Positions 62,314-64,000 of a stretch of DNA of 64,000 nt are shown one piece after another; the stretch's first letter is position 1; each line of letters opens with the position of its first letter. The translations under genes and the position numbers were made by a program. A model generated the notes under the pieces. The model was not told where the DNA came from and made no database searches. It saw only the letters and a list, made by a program, of their open reading frames with translations. Source of the stretch: Pseudovibrio sp. Tun.PSC04-5.I4 (GTDB taxonomy: Bacteria; Pseudomonadota; Alphaproteobacteria; Rhizobiales; Stappiaceae); the NCBI RefSeq assembly GCF_900104145.1, contig NZ_FNLB01000006.1, positions 2,005,001 to 2,069,000 on the forward strand, given 5' to 3'.

Positions 62314-63711
62314 ATGCCCACTCTGACGCCGATGAAGACACAGCTGGAGCTTTTCAAAGAAGAAGCGGAACGCTTTCAAAAACAACACCCAGATCTTGAA
62401 AAAATCGAGGTGCTTTACTCTGGCTTCTGTGGTCCGCTCAGAGGCAAATGGCTGCCAGCAAGCATGCTCTCCAAACTAACCGAAGGCGCAGTTCGCCTGC
62501 CTTTGTCTACTGTCGCGCTTGATGTTTGGGGCGTGGATGTTTCTGCAACGGGGCTTGCCATCGAACGAGGCGATCCAGACGGCATACTTATGCCCGTACC
62601 CGGTACACTTAAGCCCGTACCATGGGCCAAAGTTCCAACCGCTCAAGTTCTGGTCACCCTGTTTGAACTAGAAGAACAAACTCCGCATCTGCTTGATCCA
62701 CGCTACGTGCTGGAAACAGCGCAAGCCAAGCTAAAAGACAAAGGCCTGACACCTGTCGTTGCCACGGAACTGGAGTTCTACTTCATTGATATGGAACCCG
62801 GATCCAATGGCCTACCTCTGCCGCCAATCATTCCCGGCACCAAACATCGCCTCAAAGCTTCCCAGATCTATGATTTAGATATCATGGCACAATTTGAACC
62901 GATCCTTGCTGAGATCAATCGTGCCTGCAAAATTCAAGGCATTCCGGCAGATACCACCATTGCTGAATTCGGTCATGGCCAGTTCGAAATCAACCTCCTG
63001 CATGTGCCTGATGCACTGGAAGCGGCAGACCACTGTCTTCTGTTCAAACGGGTCATCCGCCATATCGCCAGAAAGCACGGCATGGACGTGACCTTCATGG
63101 CCAAACCATATGCGGAGTGTACGGGCAGCGGCTTTCACGTTCACACCAGCCTGCTGGATGCAAACGGCGCCAACGTGTTTACGGGCGAAACAGACGAGGC
63201 CAGCCCTACACTAAGACATGCAGTTGGTGGCCTGCTGGAAACCATGCTGGACATGCAAATCCTTTTCGCACCACACGCCAACTCCTATCGCCGTCTGCAA
63301 CCAGCCTCCTATGCACCGACGGCTTGCTGCTGGGGTTATGATCACAGAGCCGCCGCCGTTCGCGTGCCTGCCACCAAGGGCGTGGGCGCACGGTTAGAAC
63401 ATCGCGTTGCAGGTGCTGACGCCAATCCATATCTGGTTGTTGCGGCCCTTTTGCATGGCATAAACCACGGTTTAGAACACAAGTGCGACCCCGGAACAGC
63501 CATTACCCCGCAAGAAGATCTCGCCAAATACAAACACCTCTCCGGCAATTGGGAGACAGCCATCACCAGATGGAAAGATAGCGCAGCAGCACAGCAAATG
63601 ACCTCAAGCGACTTCCACCGCATCTACTCCATCAGCAGGTCAGCAGAATACGATATTTTTGCAACCACAGTGACTGCTTTTGAGTGTCAGACCTACGCAA
63701 AAAAGGTCTGA
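62314..63711 (+). CDS. puuA: glutamine-synthetase-family protein, likely gamma-glutamylputrescine synthetase
   Basis: 465 residues of the GS class, with the ATP/metal motifs VATELEFYFID (near 149), AEFGHGQFEINLLH (near 223), GSGFHVHTSL (near 272) and RLEHRVAGADANPYLV (near 364). The LEHRV variant and the polyamine context fit PuuA (ATP-dependent ligation of glutamate to putrescine), the start of the gamma-glutamylated putrescine route; other glutamate-amine ligases cannot be excluded. Confidence 0.85.
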   Translation: MPTLTPMKTQLELFKEEAERFQKQHPDLEKIEVLYSGFCGPLRGKWLPASMLSKLTEGAVRLPLSTVALDVWGVDVSATGLAIERGDPDGILMPVPGTLKPVPWAKVPTAQVLVTLFELEEQTPHLLDPRYVLETAQAKLKDKGLTPVVATELEFYFIDMEPGSNGLPLPPIIPGTKHRLKASQIYDLDIMAQFEPILAEINRACKIQGIPADTTIAEFGHGQFEINLLHVPDALEAADHCLLFKRVIRHIARKHGMDVTFMAKPYAECTGSGFHVHTSLLDANGANVFTGETDEASPTLRHAVGGLLETMLDMQILFAPHANSYRRLQPASYAPTACCWGYDHRAAAVRVPATKGVGARLEHRVAGADANPYLVVAALLHGINHGLEHKCDPGTAITPQEDLAKYKHLSGNWETAITRWKDSAAAQQMTSSDFHRIYSISRSAEYDIFATTVTAFECQTYAKKV

Positions 63712-63716
63712 CAGAA

Positions 63717-64000
63717 CTACGCCTCTTTGATACTACGCTCCATCAGCCGCTGATAAAGCCTTGGAGAAACCCGATTGAGCCACCACGCTAGAAATGCGAC
63801 GCGGCCAACCGGTTTCATAGCTGTTTTGCGCAGGTAAGCAGCAAAGATAATCTCTGCCGCTTTCTCAGCACTCATGTAGTCAACACCATCACTGGCTGAA
63901 CCTGGCCGCGCAAGGCCGTTCCTCTGCTGTTCCGCCCTGCCAATATTGGTCGCAACAAAGGACGGCGCGGCAATTAATGTGTGTACGCCATGCAATTTTT
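63717..64000 (-). CDS. short-chain dehydrogenase/reductase, C-terminal part (runs off right edge)
   Basis: The frame stays open to the right window edge. The residues visible (GVHTLIAAPSFVATNIGRAE and YMSAEKAAEIIFAAYLRKTA) are the C-terminal third of a classical SDR, with PSFVATN matching the PG.V.T segment after the active site. The Rossmann nucleotide site and YxxxK lie outside the window. Convergent with puuA, with only five bases between the stops. Confidence 0.75.
   Translation of the reverse strand, partial: KLHGVHTLIAAPSFVATNIGRAEQQRNGLARPGSASDGVDYMSAEKAAEIIFAAYLRKTAMKPVGRVAFLAWWLNRVSPRLYQRLMERSIKEA

Noticed and set aside
1..64000. CRISPR arrays, prophage, toxin-antitoxin or secretion-system islands.
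   Set aside because: Looked for regularly spaced repeats, phage structural genes and small paired genes; none found in the window.

Overview
The window looks like chromosomal DNA of an alphaproteobacterium of the Rhizobiales/Hyphomicrobiales type. It carries four RopA/Omp2b-like porins (Porin_2 family) and the rhizobial housekeeping order rpoZ-rsh-pyrE-DUF2062-acpS-lepB-rnc-era-recO. It also has slt divergent from dapA-smpB, an arginyl/leucyl-tRNA-protein transferase (bpt) and a PhoCDET-like phosphate/phosphonate importer. Moderate base composition and the gene content would suit a marine Stappiaceae member such as Pseudovibrio; that genus is an inference, not something read from a marker gene.

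Layout. 1-8.2 kb: the 5' part of an acyl-CoA dehydrogenase (runs off the left edge), hemB, a threonine ammonia-lyase, an RDD membrane protein, an SLC13-type transporter, bpt, a family-5-like uracil-DNA glycosylase and a NYN-domain protein. 9-24.8 kb: core housekeeping (rpoZ, rsh, a divergent pyrE, acpS, lepB, rnc, era, recO, parC, yjjX, smpB, dapA, a soluble lytic transglycosylase). 25-33.3 kb: an alpha/beta hydrolase and four tandem porin genes on the minus strand, separated by long AT-rich gaps with terminators. 33.9-38.2 kb: phnC-phnD-phnE-phnE2 with two Pho-box-like sequences upstream. 38.4-39.9 kb: decay zone, with the 3' end of a diaminopropionate ammonia-lyase gene cut by a damaged IS3-family element; then tRNA-Ser(GCT).

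40.4-44.1 kb: a CecR-type TetR regulator with a HlyD protein, one ABC ATPase and one ABC-2 permease, a reduced version of the cecR-ybhGFSR drug-efflux set. 44.2-54.6 kb: a catabolic locus that I cannot assign to a known substrate. A ROK repressor and a 797-residue PIG-L/LmbE deacetylase are transcribed divergently from a sugar-type ABC importer, a lyase of the argininosuccinate-lyase superfamily and a PfkB kinase, several of them translationally coupled. 54.6-63.7 kb: a polyamine uptake and degradation locus (class III aminotransferase, GntR/FCD regulator, potFGHI, agmatinase, gamma-glutamylputrescine-synthetase-like protein). Three copies of a TGTGATCACA-like palindrome mark the probable GntR operators. 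A partial short-chain dehydrogenase runs off the right edge.

The most promising undescribed system is the ROK/PIG-L/ABC/lyase/kinase locus: its enzymes together suggest import and stepwise dismantling of an N-acylated amino-sugar conjugate that ends in fumarate release and sugar phosphorylation. The other points worth a second look are the inserts in two of the porins, an apparently independent minus-strand transcription unit hidden between porin genes, and the GntR operator set.
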